NCBI GenBank assembly: GCA_045126355.1
Contig: JBGVOE010000065.1
Span: 19,990 to 83,989 of the forward strand
Direction of reading: 5' to 3'
From: CAZSIA01 sp045126355
Lineage (GTDB): Bacteria > Bacillota_I > Bacilli_A > Acholeplasmatales > Anaeroplasmataceae
Length of the DNA: 64,000 bases
Shown here: positions 43,204-52,476 of the stretch, piece after piece
Position numbering within the stretch: the stretch's first letter is position 1
How the letters are laid out: each line of letters begins with the position of its first letter
Translations under genes and position numbers: made by a program
Notes under the pieces: model-generated
The model's database searches: none
What the model was told of the DNA's origin: nothing
Seen by the model: the letters and a program-made list of their open reading frames with translations, nothing else

Positions 43204-44457
43204 ATGAAAGTATTATTAATTGGTAGTGGAGGAAGAGAACACGCAATTGCGTATGCTCTTAAGAAGAGTCCAAAAATAAAAGAATTACACGCTATTCCAG
43301 GTAATCCTGGTATTAGCGAACTAGCTACATGTCACGCTGGAGATGTAGCTGATATCGATAGTATTTTAAAATTTGTTAAAGAAAATGAAATAGACTTCAC
43401 AGTGGTTGGTCCTGAAGTACCTTTATGTTTAGGACTAGTAGACTTACTTGAAGATAATGGTTATAAAGCCTTCGGGCCAAGAAAATTAGCGGCTACTTTA
43501 GAAGGTAGTAAAGCATTTGCTAAAGAATTTATGGTTAAACATAATATTCCTACAGCTCTTTATAAAGAAGTTACAAATTATAATGACGCAGTTAATGCTT
43601 TGGCTGAATTTAGTTATCCTGTTGTTATTAAGGCTGATGGATTAGCTGCGGGTAAAGGAGTAGTAATTTGTGATTCATATGAAATGGCTATAGGGACATT
43701 AAAAGAAATGATGTTAGAAAATTCTTTAGGTGATGCAGCTAATAAAATTATCTTAGAAGAGTTTTTAACTGGTTATGAATGTTCACTACTATGTTTTGTT
43801 GATGGTGATACAATAATTCCAATGGTAAGTGCGAAAGACCATAAACAAATCTATGATAATAATCAAGGACCTAATACAGGTGGTATGGGTACTGTTTCGC
43901 CTAATCCATTCTTACCAAAAGGTATTGATGAAATATTAGAGGAAGAAGTATTAAAACCATTCTTAGAAGGTCTTAAGAAAGATAATATTGATTACCGCGG
44001 TGTTGTGTTTATCGGTTTAATGATCGATAACAATAAGCCAAAAGTATTAGAATTTAACGTAAGATTTGGTGATCCAGAAACACAAGTAATTATGTTACGC
44101 CTTGACTGTGATTTACTTGATGTTATGTTACATATTAGCGAAAAAAGATTAAAAGATATAGAAGTTAAATTTAAAGATGAAGAAGCTATTTGCTTAGTAT
44201 TAGCTAGTAGTGGATACCCTGGTAAATATGAAAAAGGTAAGCTTATTTCAGGTTTAGATAATTTGCCAAGTGATATTGTTGTATTCCACGCTGGTACAAA
44301 ATTAGTTGACGGGAAATTAGTTACAAATGGTGGACGTGTTCTAAACGTTTGTGCACTAGCTTCTAATTTAAATGAATTAAGAGAAAAAGTTTATAAAGCA
44401 AGCGAACTTATTACCTTTGAAGGTAAATATTGCCGTAAAGATATCGGACTAAATTAG
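43204..44457 (+). CDS. purD: Phosphoribosylamine-glycine ligase (GAR synthetase)
   Basis: About 417 residues, ATP-grasp fold. MKVLLIGSGGREHAIAYAL start, VVGPEVPLCLGL, VIKADGLAAGKGVVIC, GPNTGGMGTVSPNPF and LEFNVRFGDPETQVIM. The start is ATG 43204 with TTAGGAG upstream overlapping the purH stop; the upstream ATG 43165 lies inside purH and has no RBS. GAR synthetase consumes phosphoribosylamine, the unstable product of PurF encoded downstream. Confidence 0.97.
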   Translation: MKVLLIGSGGREHAIAYALKKSPKIKELHAIPGNPGISELATCHAGDVADIDSILKFVKENEIDFTVVGPEVPLCLGLVDLLEDNGYKAFGPRKLAATLEGSKAFAKEFMVKHNIPTALYKEVTNYNDAVNALAEFSYPVVIKADGLAAGKGVVICDSYEMAIGTLKEMMLENSLGDAANKIILEEFLTGYECSLLCFVDGDTIIPMVSAKDHKQIYDNNQGPNTGGMGTVSPNPFLPKGIDEILEEEVLKPFLEGLKKDNIDYRGVVFIGLMIDNNKPKVLEFNVRFGDPETQVIMLRLDCDLLDVMLHISEKRLKDIEVKFKDEEAICLVLASSGYPGKYEKGKLISGLDNLPSDIVVFHAGTKLVDGKLVTNGGRVLNVCALASNLNELREKVYKASELITFEGKYCRKDIGLN

Positions 44458-44466
44458 GAGGTTAAT

Positions 44467-47400
44467 ATGACAAAAGTATTACGTGTTTACGTTGAGAAAA
44501 AGCCACAATATAGAGTGGAAGCTAATGAATTATTAGCTAATATTAAAACACAATTAAATATTAATTTAGATTACTTAAGTGTTGTTAATCGCTATGATTT
44601 AGCTGGTTTAAGTGAAGAAAATCTAAAGGACGCAATTAACATTGTTTTAAGTGAACCAATGGTTGATGATTATTATTTAGAAGATTATCCAGCAAATGGT
44701 AAAAATGTGTTTGCGATTGAATATCTACCTGGTCAATATGATCAAAGAGCGGACGCTTGTGAACAATGCTTGAAAATTTTAGCTAATGCTAATGTTAAAG
44801 TTAGATGTGCTAGATATTATGTTTTAGATAATAAATTAAGTGAAAAAGAAATTGAAATTATTAAGAAGTATTTAATTAATCCTGTTGACCAAAGACTTGC
44901 TTCTTTAGAAAAATTTGAATCATTATTAGATTCAGAAGTTGTTATTGAACCTGTTAAGGAAGTTTTAGGATTTATTAATTACACTAAAGAAGAATTAGAA
45001 AATTATTTAAAAGCCAATGGTATGGCAATGAATTATGACGACTTAAAAGTAGCTCAAGATTATTTTTTAAGTGAGAATCGTAATCCTACTGAAACTGAAT
45101 TAAAAGTTTTAGATACTTATTGGTCAGACCATTGTCGTCATACAACATTCTCTACAATTTTAACAGATGTTAAGATTGATGATGGACAGTTTAAAGAAGT
45201 AATGGAAGCTGATTTAGCTAAATATATTACATCTAGACATTTAGTTTATGGAGTTGAAACTAAACGTCCGATTACCTTAATGGATTTAGCTACAATTAGT
45301 ATGAAAGAATTAAGAAAAGCTGGTTACTTAGATGATTTAGAAGTCAGTGAAGAAATTAATGCTTGTAGTATTGAAATTAAAGTTTCTACAGACCAAGGTG
45401 ATGAAGATTGGTTATTAATGTTTAAAAATGAAACACATAACCATCCTACAGAAATTGAACCATTTGGTGGTGCGGCTACATGTTTAGGTGGAGCTATTCG
45501 TGACCCACTTTCAGGTCGTGCTTATGTTTATCAATCAATGCGTATTACAGGTGCTGCTGATCCACGTAAAGCTTATAATGAAACTATCGAAGGTAAACTT
45601 GCTCAAAGAAAGATTTGTCAAGAAGCCGCTCATGGTTTTTCTAGTTATGGTAACCAAATCGGTTTAACTACTGGTTATGTACATGAAATATATCATCCAG
45701 GCTATGTTGCTAAAAGAATGGAAATTGGTGCGGTAGTAGCCGCTGCTCCTAAAGGGCAAGTTAAAAGATTAAATCCAGAAGAAGGCGATGTAATTTTATT
45801 AATTGGTGGAAGAACTGGTCGTGATGGTATTGGTGGAGCGACTGGGTCTAGTAAATCTCACGAATTAAAAACAACTACTACAGCTGGTGCGGAAGTTCAA
45901 AAAGGTAACCCTGTTGAAGAACGTAAGATTCAAAGATTATTTAGAAATCCAAGTGTATCTGAAAAAATTGTTCGTTGTAATGACTTTGGTGCAGGTGGTG
46001 TTTGTGTTGCTGTAGGTGAGCTTGCTCCATCACTTGAAATTAATTTAGATTGCGTACTGAAGAAATATGAAGGTTTAAATGGAACTGAATTAGCTATTTC
46101 TGAATCACAAGAAAGAATGGCTATTGTTATTAGAAAAGAAGATGAAGAATATATTATTAACGAATGTAAGAAGGAAAACTTAGAAGTAGTTAATATAGCT
46201 AAGGTTACTAATAATAACCGCCTTGTAATGCATTATATGGGTCAAAAAATCGTTGATTTAAACCGTGATTTCTTAGATAAAAATGGTGCGAAACGTTATC
46301 AAGGTGTTAGTATTAGCCTACCTGATTTTACTCATACTCCATTTGATACTGTTAAACATAATACATTTACTGAAGCTACTAATGAAGTTTTAACTAGATT
46401 AAGTGTATGTAGTCAAAAAGGTTTAGTTGAACGCTTTGACTCATCAATTGGAAATAATACCATCTTAAGTCCTTTTGGTGGTAAGACATTAAGAACGGAA
46501 ACAGAAGCAATGGCAGCTTTAATTCCTACTTTAGGAAAAGAAACTACAACAGCTTCTATTATGAGTTATGGATTTAACCCTGAAATAAGTAAATGGAGTC
46601 CATATCACGGTGCGATTATGGCTGTGGTTGAAAGTGTTAGTAAAATTATTTGCGCTGGTGGAGATTATCATAAGATAAGATTTTCATTCCAAGAATATTT
46701 CGAAAAATTATTAAAAGATGATTATCGTTGGGGTAAACCTTTCGCGGCTTTATTAGGAGCTTACCGAGTTCAAGAAGAATTAAAATTAGCTAGCGTTGGT
46801 GGAAAAGATAGTATGAGTGGATCATTCTTAGATATTTCTGTTCCACCTACACTTGTATCTTTTGCAATTTGTGCTTCAAATGTTAAAAATATTATTACAC
46901 CCGAATTAAAGAGCGCTAATCATACTTTAGTTGAAGTAATGTTACCTAAAGATAAATATCATGTTTATGATTTTGATGCTTTAAAACAAATTTATGATAA
47001 TGTTAGTAATTTAATAGCAAAAGGAAAAGTTTATAGTGCTTATTCAGTTAAAGACGGTGGCGTTATTGAAGCTATTTATAAAATGGCCTTTGGTAATGAA
47101 GTTGGTGTAGAAATTAATAATGAATTATCACTAGATTCATTAACAAGAAAAGATTACGGAAATATTATTATTGAAGTAGCTGATTTAAGTGAAGTAACAT
47201 TTGATAATATTAGAGTTATTGGTTATACAAATGATTCTAAGAGCGTTTCATATAATAATGAAGCTATTTCATTAGATGAAGCTTACAAATTATATGAAGG
47301 TGTTTTAAATGAAGTATATCCAGTAAGTGCACCTAACTTAACTAATGAGTTAAATGATAGTCTATGTTATGAAAGAGCTGCTGGAGCTAAAAAGACTTAT

Positions 47401-48207
47401 GACGAAGTAAATGTCGTAATTCCAGTCTTCCCAGGAACTAACTGTGAATATGACTCTAAACGTGCATTTGAACGTGCAGGAGCTAAAGTAAGATTAGTTG
47501 TTATTAGAAATAAAACAACACAAGATATTATTGATAGTGTTAACGAATTAGAAGAAGCTATTTATAGTAGTCAAATTATGATGTTACCTGGTGGATTTAG
47601 TGCTGGTGATGAACCGGAAGGAAGTGGAAAGTTTATCGCTACTTTCTTACGTAATCCAAAATTAAAAGCAGCTATTAGTGATTTATTAGATAATAGAGAT
47701 GGTTTAATGATTGGTATTTGTAATGGATTCCAAGCATTAATTAAATTAGGTTTACTTCCTTATGGAAAAATTAAAGATATGACAGATACTGATCCTACCC
47801 TAACATTTAATACAATCGCTCGTCACGTATCTCAAATGGTACAAACAAAGATTGTTAGTGTTAAATCACCATGGTTAGCTAATGTTAATGTTGGTGATTT
47901 ACATACAATTGCGGTTAGTCATGGTGAAGGAAGATTTGTTGCACCTAAAGAAGTTATTGATAGTTTATTTGCAAGCGGTCAAGTATTTAGCTTATATACA
48001 GATAACTTAGGAAATCCAACAATGCAATCACCATATAATCCAAATGGTAGTATGATGGGGATTGAAGGTATCGTTTCATGTGATGGTCGTATTTTAGGTA
48101 AGATGGGTCATAGTGAACGTCAAGGTGTAAATCGTAATAAAAATATTTATGGCGAAATGGATCAACAACTATTTGAAGCCGGAGTAAATTATTTTAAAAA
48201 GAAGTAG
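44467..48207 (+). CDS. purL: Phosphoribosylformylglycinamidine synthase, large single-chain type
   Basis: A 1246-residue FGAM synthase with all parts fused: an N-terminal PurS-like domain, a linker (LKVLDTYWSDHCRHTTF), two FGAM halves (ETHNHPTEIEPFGGAATCLGG; FGAGGVCVAVGEL; GGKDSMSGSFLDI) and a C-terminal class I amidotransferase. In the last, VVIPVFPGTNCEYDSKRAF, MLPGGFSAGD, MIGICNGFQALIKLG (nucleophilic Cys) and AVSHGEGRF with the distal His are intact. Most Bacilli use separate purS/purQ/purL; the fused form is usual in Clostridia, Bacteroidetes and Proteobacteria, which hints at exchange of the cluster. Glutamine is thus still used at this step. Confidence 0.97.
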   Translation: MTKVLRVYVEKKPQYRVEANELLANIKTQLNINLDYLSVVNRYDLAGLSEENLKDAINIVLSEPMVDDYYLEDYPANGKNVFAIEYLPGQYDQRADACEQCLKILANANVKVRCARYYVLDNKLSEKEIEIIKKYLINPVDQRLASLEKFESLLDSEVVIEPVKEVLGFINYTKEELENYLKANGMAMNYDDLKVAQDYFLSENRNPTETELKVLDTYWSDHCRHTTFSTILTDVKIDDGQFKEVMEADLAKYITSRHLVYGVETKRPITLMDLATISMKELRKAGYLDDLEVSEEINACSIEIKVSTDQGDEDWLLMFKNETHNHPTEIEPFGGAATCLGGAIRDPLSGRAYVYQSMRITGAADPRKAYNETIEGKLAQRKICQEAAHGFSSYGNQIGLTTGYVHEIYHPGYVAKRMEIGAVVAAAPKGQVKRLNPEEGDVILLIGGRTGRDGIGGATGSSKSHELKTTTTAGAEVQKGNPVEERKIQRLFRNPSVSEKIVRCNDFGAGGVCVAVGELAPSLEINLDCVLKKYEGLNGTELAISESQERMAIVIRKEDEEYIINECKKENLEVVNIAKVTNNNRLVMHYMGQKIVDLNRDFLDKNGAKRYQGVSISLPDFTHTPFDTVKHNTFTEATNEVLTRLSVCSQKGLVERFDSSIGNNTILSPFGGKTLRTETEAMAALIPTLGKETTTASIMSYGFNPEISKWSPYHGAIMAVVESVSKIICAGGDYHKIRFSFQEYFEKLLKDDYRWGKPFAALLGAYRVQEELKLASVGGKDSMSGSFLDISVPPTLVSFAICASNVKNIITPELKSANHTLVEVMLPKDKYHVYDFDALKQIYDNVSNLIAKGKVYSAYSVKDGGVIEAIYKMAFGNEVGVEINNELSLDSLTRKDYGNIIIEVADLSEVTFDNIRVIGYTNDSKSVSYNNEAISLDEAYKLYEGVLNEVYPVSAPNLTNELNDSLCYERAAGAKKTYDEVNVVIPVFPGTNCEYDSKRAFERAGAKVRLVVIRNKTTQDIIDSVNELEEAIYSSQIMMLPGGFSAGDEPEGSGKFIATFLRNPKLKAAISDLLDNRDGLMIGICNGFQALIKLGLLPYGKIKDMTDTDPTLTFNTIARHVSQMVQTKIVSVKSPWLANVNVGDLHTIAVSHGEGRFVAPKEVIDSLFASGQVFSLYTDNLGNPTMQSPYNPNGSMMGIEGIVSCDGRILGKMGHSERQGVNRNKNIYGEMDQQLFEAGVNYFKKK

Positions 48208-48217
48208 GTAATAAATA

Positions 48218-49630
48218 ATGAGTGGTTTTTTTGGAGTTGTTAGTAAAAAAGATTGTGTAATGCCATTGTTTTTTGGTGTAGACTACCATTCTCATCTTGG
48301 TACTAAAAGAGGTGGGATGGCTGTTTATGGCAGTGATGGCTTTCAAAGAAGTATTCACAATATTGAAAATTCACCATTTAGAACAAAATTTGAACGCGAT
48401 GTTAATGAAATGAGTGGTAACTGTGGTATTGGTTGTATTTCAGATAATGAAGCTCAACCACTATTAGTAAGTTCTCACTTAGGTTCATTTGCGATTGCTA
48501 CAGTTGGTAGAATTAATAATATTGATGAACTTAAAAAAGAATGTTTCGATACTGGAAAGATACAATTTCTAGAAATGAGTCATGGTTTATTAAATCCAAC
48601 AGAATTAGTTGCGGCTTTAATAAACAGTAAAGACAATGTTATTGAAGGTATTAAATATGCTCAAGAAAAAATTGATGGTTCAATGAGCGTATTATTACTT
48701 TTCCCAAATAGAATATATGCAGCGCGTGATTATGTAGGAAGAACGCCTGTTGTAATTGGAAAAAGCAAAGATTCACATTGTGTTTCTTTTGAATCTTGTG
48801 CATTTTTAAATTTAGGATATGAAAGTTGTTATGAATTAGGCCCTGGTGAAATTGTGGCTATTGAGGCTAATAATTTCCTAAGTTTAAGTGCTCCAGGAAA
48901 GAAATTAAAAATCTGTTCATTCTTATGGACTTATTATGGATATCCTACCGCAACATATGAAGGTATAAACGTTGAAGCGATGAGGTATCGTTGTGGTGCA
49001 CTTTTATATAAACGTGATAACTGTGAGGTTGATAGCGTAGCGGGTGTTCCTGATTCAGGATTAGCACATGCAATTGGTTATGCAAATGCAAGTGGTATTC
49101 CTTATTCTAGACCACTGATTAAATATACACCTACATGGCCTAGATCATTTATGCCTCAAAATCAAAAACAAAGAAATTTAGTTGCGAGAATGAAATTAAT
49201 TCCTGTTAAAGAATTAATTAAGGGGAAAAAGTTAGTATTAATTGATGACTCTATTGTTAGAGGAACACAATTAAGTGAAACTGTTGACTTTTTATATAAT
49301 TCTGGAGTAGAAGAAGTTCATGTAAGACCAGCTTGTCCTCCAATTATGTTTGGATGTAAATTTTTAAACTTTTCTAGAAATGTTAATCATATGGATTTAA
49401 TTGCTAGAAGAGTAATTGCTGAATTAGAAAATGTGGAAGAAGTTAGTGATGAACTAGCTAAAGAATATACAAATCCTGATAGCCCAAAATATCAAAAAAT
49501 GGTTGATAGAATATGTGAAAAGATGAATTTTACATCATTAAGATATCACCGTTTAGATGATTTAGTTGAAGCTATTGGACTTGAAAAATGTAAATTGTGT
49601 ACATATTGTTTTGATGGAAATGAAGAATAA
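48218..49630 (+). CDS. purF: Amidophosphoribosyltransferase homologue lacking the glutaminase cysteine
   Basis: A 470-residue PurF. The phosphoribosyltransferase half is intact: AGVPDSGLAHAIGYA, IPYSRPLIKY, and the PRPP loop LVLIDDSIVRGTQLSET (about 338-354). The C-terminus keeps cysteines (RPACPPIMFGC and KCKLCTYC) like the Fe-S ligands of Bacillus PurF. The N-terminal Ntn glutaminase half starts M-S-G-F-F-G-V-V: the nucleophile Cys expected right after Met is Ser. The R-Y/H-x-R-W-S-T-type substrate motif is replaced by CGIGCIS near residue 68. Thus it should not hydrolyse glutamine, and probably uses free ammonia. Alternative: initiation at another codon; no in-frame Cys-initial start exists upstream. 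Start ATG 48218, RBS-like GTAGGTAA. Confidence 0.93.
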   Translation: MSGFFGVVSKKDCVMPLFFGVDYHSHLGTKRGGMAVYGSDGFQRSIHNIENSPFRTKFERDVNEMSGNCGIGCISDNEAQPLLVSSHLGSFAIATVGRINNIDELKKECFDTGKIQFLEMSHGLLNPTELVAALINSKDNVIEGIKYAQEKIDGSMSVLLLFPNRIYAARDYVGRTPVVIGKSKDSHCVSFESCAFLNLGYESCYELGPGEIVAIEANNFLSLSAPGKKLKICSFLWTYYGYPTATYEGINVEAMRYRCGALLYKRDNCEVDSVAGVPDSGLAHAIGYANASGIPYSRPLIKYTPTWPRSFMPQNQKQRNLVARMKLIPVKELIKGKKLVLIDDSIVRGTQLSETVDFLYNSGVEEVHVRPACPPIMFGCKFLNFSRNVNHMDLIARRVIAELENVEEVSDELAKEYTNPDSPKYQKMVDRICEKMNFTSLRYHRLDDLVEAIGLEKCKLCTYCFDGNEE

Positions 49631-49648
49631 AATATAAGGGAGTAAAAT

Positions 49649-51142
49649 ATGGCATATTATTATAAAGAAGAATCACATACATTTAGCGAATATTTATTAG
49701 TTCCTGGTTACTCTAGTAGTGAGTGCCAACCACATAATGTTAGTTTAAAAACACCGCTTGTAAAATTCAAAAAAGGTGAAGAAGCAGCGATAAATTTAAA
49801 TATTCCTTTAGTTAGTGCAATTATGCAAGCTGTATCTAATGATACACTAGCAATTGCTTTAGCTAAAGAAGGTGGAATAAGTTTTATTTATGGTTCTCAA
49901 TCGATTGAAAATCAAGCAGCAATGGTTAGAAGAGTTAAAAATTATAAGGCTGGTTTTGTAAAATCAGATTCAAATTTAAAACCATCTGATACTTTAGCTG
50001 ACATTATAAAATTAAAAGAAAAAACAGGTCATTCTACTGTAGCTATTACAATAGATGGAACTGAAAATTCAAAATTAGTAGGTATTGTTACAGGTAGAGA
50101 TTATCGTGTATCAAGAATGCCTTTAGATTTAAAAATTGAAGAGTTTATGACACCAATTGAAAATTTAATTACCGCTAAGGTTGGTATTACTTTAAAGGCG
50201 GCTAATGATATTATTTGGGATTATAAACTTAATTCTCTTCCTATTTTAGATGAGGAAGGAAGACTTGATTCATTTGTATTTAGAAAAGATTATGAATCTA
50301 AAAAAACAAATCCTAATGAATTATTAGATGAGAAAAAAAGATATATGGTTGGTGCCGGTATTAACACTAGAGATTATGCAGAAAGAATTCCTGCATTACT
50401 TGAAGCAGGTGCAGACGTTTTATGTATTGACTCAAGTGAAGGTTTTAGTGAATGGCAACAACGTACAATTAAATGGGTAAGAGACCATTATGGTGATACT
50501 GTTAAAATTGGTGCTGGAAATGTAGTTGATAGAGATGGATTTAGATTTTTAGCAGAATGTGGTGCCGATTTTATTAAAGTTGGTATCGGTGGTGGCTCTA
50601 TTTGTATCACGAGAGAAACTAAAGGTATTGGTCGTGGACAAGCTACAGCTGTGATTGAGGTCGCAGCGGCACGTGATGAATATTTTAAGGAAACTGGTAT
50701 TTATATTCCTATTTGTTCAGATGGTGGAATTGTTCATGATTATCATATGACACTTGCTCTTGCTATGGGTTCAGACTTTATTATGTTAGGTAGATATTTT
50801 TCACGTTTTGATGAATCTCCAACAAATAAAGTTAAAATCAATGGTCAATATATGAAAGAGTACTGGGGAGAAGGTAGTGCTCGTGCTAGAAATTGGCAAC
50901 GTTATGATTTAGGCGGAGAAAACAAGCTTCAATTTGAAGAAGGTGTTGATTCATATGTTCCTTATGCAGGTTCACTTAAAGATAATGTTGAAATTTCTTT
51001 AGCTAAAGTTAAACATACAATGTGTAATTGCGGAGCTTTAACTATACCAGAACTTCAAGAAAAAGCAAAAATCACACGTGTGAGCGCAACTAGTATTGTT
51101 GAAGGTGGAGCACACGATGTCTTGCTTAAGGAGAACAAATAA
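49649..51142 (+). CDS. guaB: Inosine-5'-monophosphate dehydrogenase
   Basis: A 497-residue IMPDH, the first GMP-branch step (IMP to XMP). A TIM barrel is interrupted by a CBS pair (about 95-225; GIVTGRDYRVSRM). SAIMQAVSND near the N-terminus, GADVLCIDSSEGFSEWQ, GAGNVVDRDGFRFL and the catalytic-Cys loop GIGGGSICITRETKGIGRGQ (about 311-330) are present. The loop variant GGGSICITRE instead of GPGSICTTR marks a distinct subfamily. SDGGIVHDYHMTLALAMG and the flap region follow. RBS AAGGGAG. Confidence 0.95.
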   Translation: MAYYYKEESHTFSEYLLVPGYSSSECQPHNVSLKTPLVKFKKGEEAAINLNIPLVSAIMQAVSNDTLAIALAKEGGISFIYGSQSIENQAAMVRRVKNYKAGFVKSDSNLKPSDTLADIIKLKEKTGHSTVAITIDGTENSKLVGIVTGRDYRVSRMPLDLKIEEFMTPIENLITAKVGITLKAANDIIWDYKLNSLPILDEEGRLDSFVFRKDYESKKTNPNELLDEKKRYMVGAGINTRDYAERIPALLEAGADVLCIDSSEGFSEWQQRTIKWVRDHYGDTVKIGAGNVVDRDGFRFLAECGADFIKVGIGGGSICITRETKGIGRGQATAVIEVAAARDEYFKETGIYIPICSDGGIVHDYHMTLALAMGSDFIMLGRYFSRFDESPTNKVKINGQYMKEYWGEGSARARNWQRYDLGGENKLQFEEGVDSYVPYAGSLKDNVEISLAKVKHTMCNCGALTIPELQEKAKITRVSATSIVEGGAHDVLLKENK

Positions 51143-51144
51143 TT

Positions 51145-52449
51145 ATGAAGCAAGATAAGATAGTTATTATTGATTTAGGTAGTACAATAAACACTGAAAT
51201 TGCACGTGAGGTTCGTGCGCTAGGTGTTTATAGTGAAATTCATAATTTTGATATCACTGAGGCTGAAATTGCCGCACTAGGTAATGTGAAAGGTTTTATT
51301 TTAAATGGTGGGGTAAACAATATTGTTGACGGTGTTAAAATAGATGCTAGTATGGCAGTCTATAATAGTGGATTACCGTTATTTATTGTTAATCATGATG
51401 GATTAATTGGCCAAAATATTGAGTCATTTTCATTAGATCTAGAAGTAAGAAAAGATCAATTAAGTGATTTTATATTCGAAGTTTGTGGTGCCCAAGCAAA
51501 TTGGAATATGAAAAATTTCATTGATGAACAAGTTCAATTAATCAAAGAACAAGTTAAAGATAAAAAAGTATTACTTGCTTTAAGTGGTGGTGTAGATAGT
51601 AGTGTAGTTGCTGCACTATTAATCAAAGCAATAGGTTCTCAACTACACTGTGTTCATGTTAATCACGGGTTGATGAGACAAGGTGAAAGTGAAAATGTAA
51701 TTGAAGTTTTTGAAAAAGGTTTAAATGCTAACTTAGTATATGTAGATGCAACAGAAAGATTTTTAAATAAGCTTGCTAATGTTAGTGACCCTGAGGGAAA
51801 AAGAAAGATTATTGGTGCTGAATTTATTCGTGTATTTGAAGAAGAAGCACGCAAACTTGATGATATAACATTCTTAGCTCAAGGAACAATTTATCCTGAT
51901 ATTGTTGAAAGTGGTACTAAAACAGCTAAAAATGTAAAATCACATCATAATGTTGGTGGATTGCCAGAAGATATGAAATTTTTACTTATTGAACCTTTAA
52001 AGATGTTATTTAAAGATGAAGTAAGAGCATGTGGAATTGAACTTGGTCTTCCATATGAGATGGTATATCGTCAACCATTCCCAGGGCCAGGTTTAGGAGT
52101 AAGATGTTTAGGAGCAATTACAATAGATAGATTAGAAGCTGTTAGACATTCTGATGCAATTTTAAGAGAAGAATTTAAAAAAGCAGGATTAGATAAAAAA
52201 GTTTGGCAATATTTTACAGTTGTTCCTGATTTTAAATCAGTAGGTGTAAAAAATCATTGTAGAAGTTTTGAATATCCTGTTATTATCCGTGCAGTTAATA
52301 CAATTGATGCGATGACTGCGACAATTGAAGAAATAGATTATGTAATTTTACATCGAATTACAAAACGTATTTTAGAAGAAGTTAAAGGTGTAAATAGAGT
52401 TTTATATGACCTAACACCAAAACCATGTGGAACAATAGAGTGGGAATAA
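51145..52449 (+). CDS. guaA: GMP synthase with shortened, triad-less amidotransferase domain
   Basis: The synthetase part (from about residue 125) is complete: the ATP-pyrophosphatase P-loop LLALSGGVDSSVVAALL, VDATERFL, GTIYPDIVESG, QPFPGPGLGVRCLGAITIDR and the C-terminal dimerisation domain ending PKPCGTIEWE. The N-terminal class I amidotransferase region is only ~115 residues instead of ~190. It keeps IVIIDLGSTINTEIAREVR and ILNGGVNNI. Where family members have G-I-C-Y-G it reads FIVNHDG, and the H-P-E segment is absent. Total length 434 versus the usual ~510-525. So the enzyme should be ammonia-dependent. It begins 2 nt after guaB. Confidence 0.93.
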   Translation: MKQDKIVIIDLGSTINTEIAREVRALGVYSEIHNFDITEAEIAALGNVKGFILNGGVNNIVDGVKIDASMAVYNSGLPLFIVNHDGLIGQNIESFSLDLEVRKDQLSDFIFEVCGAQANWNMKNFIDEQVQLIKEQVKDKKVLLALSGGVDSSVVAALLIKAIGSQLHCVHVNHGLMRQGESENVIEVFEKGLNANLVYVDATERFLNKLANVSDPEGKRKIIGAEFIRVFEEEARKLDDITFLAQGTIYPDIVESGTKTAKNVKSHHNVGGLPEDMKFLLIEPLKMLFKDEVRACGIELGLPYEMVYRQPFPGPGLGVRCLGAITIDRLEAVRHSDAILREEFKKAGLDKKVWQYFTVVPDFKSVGVKNHCRSFEYPVIIRAVNTIDAMTATIEEIDYVILHRITKRILEEVKGVNRVLYDLTPKPCGTIEWE

Positions 52450-52476
52450 TAAAAACTATATTAGGAGGATTTATTT

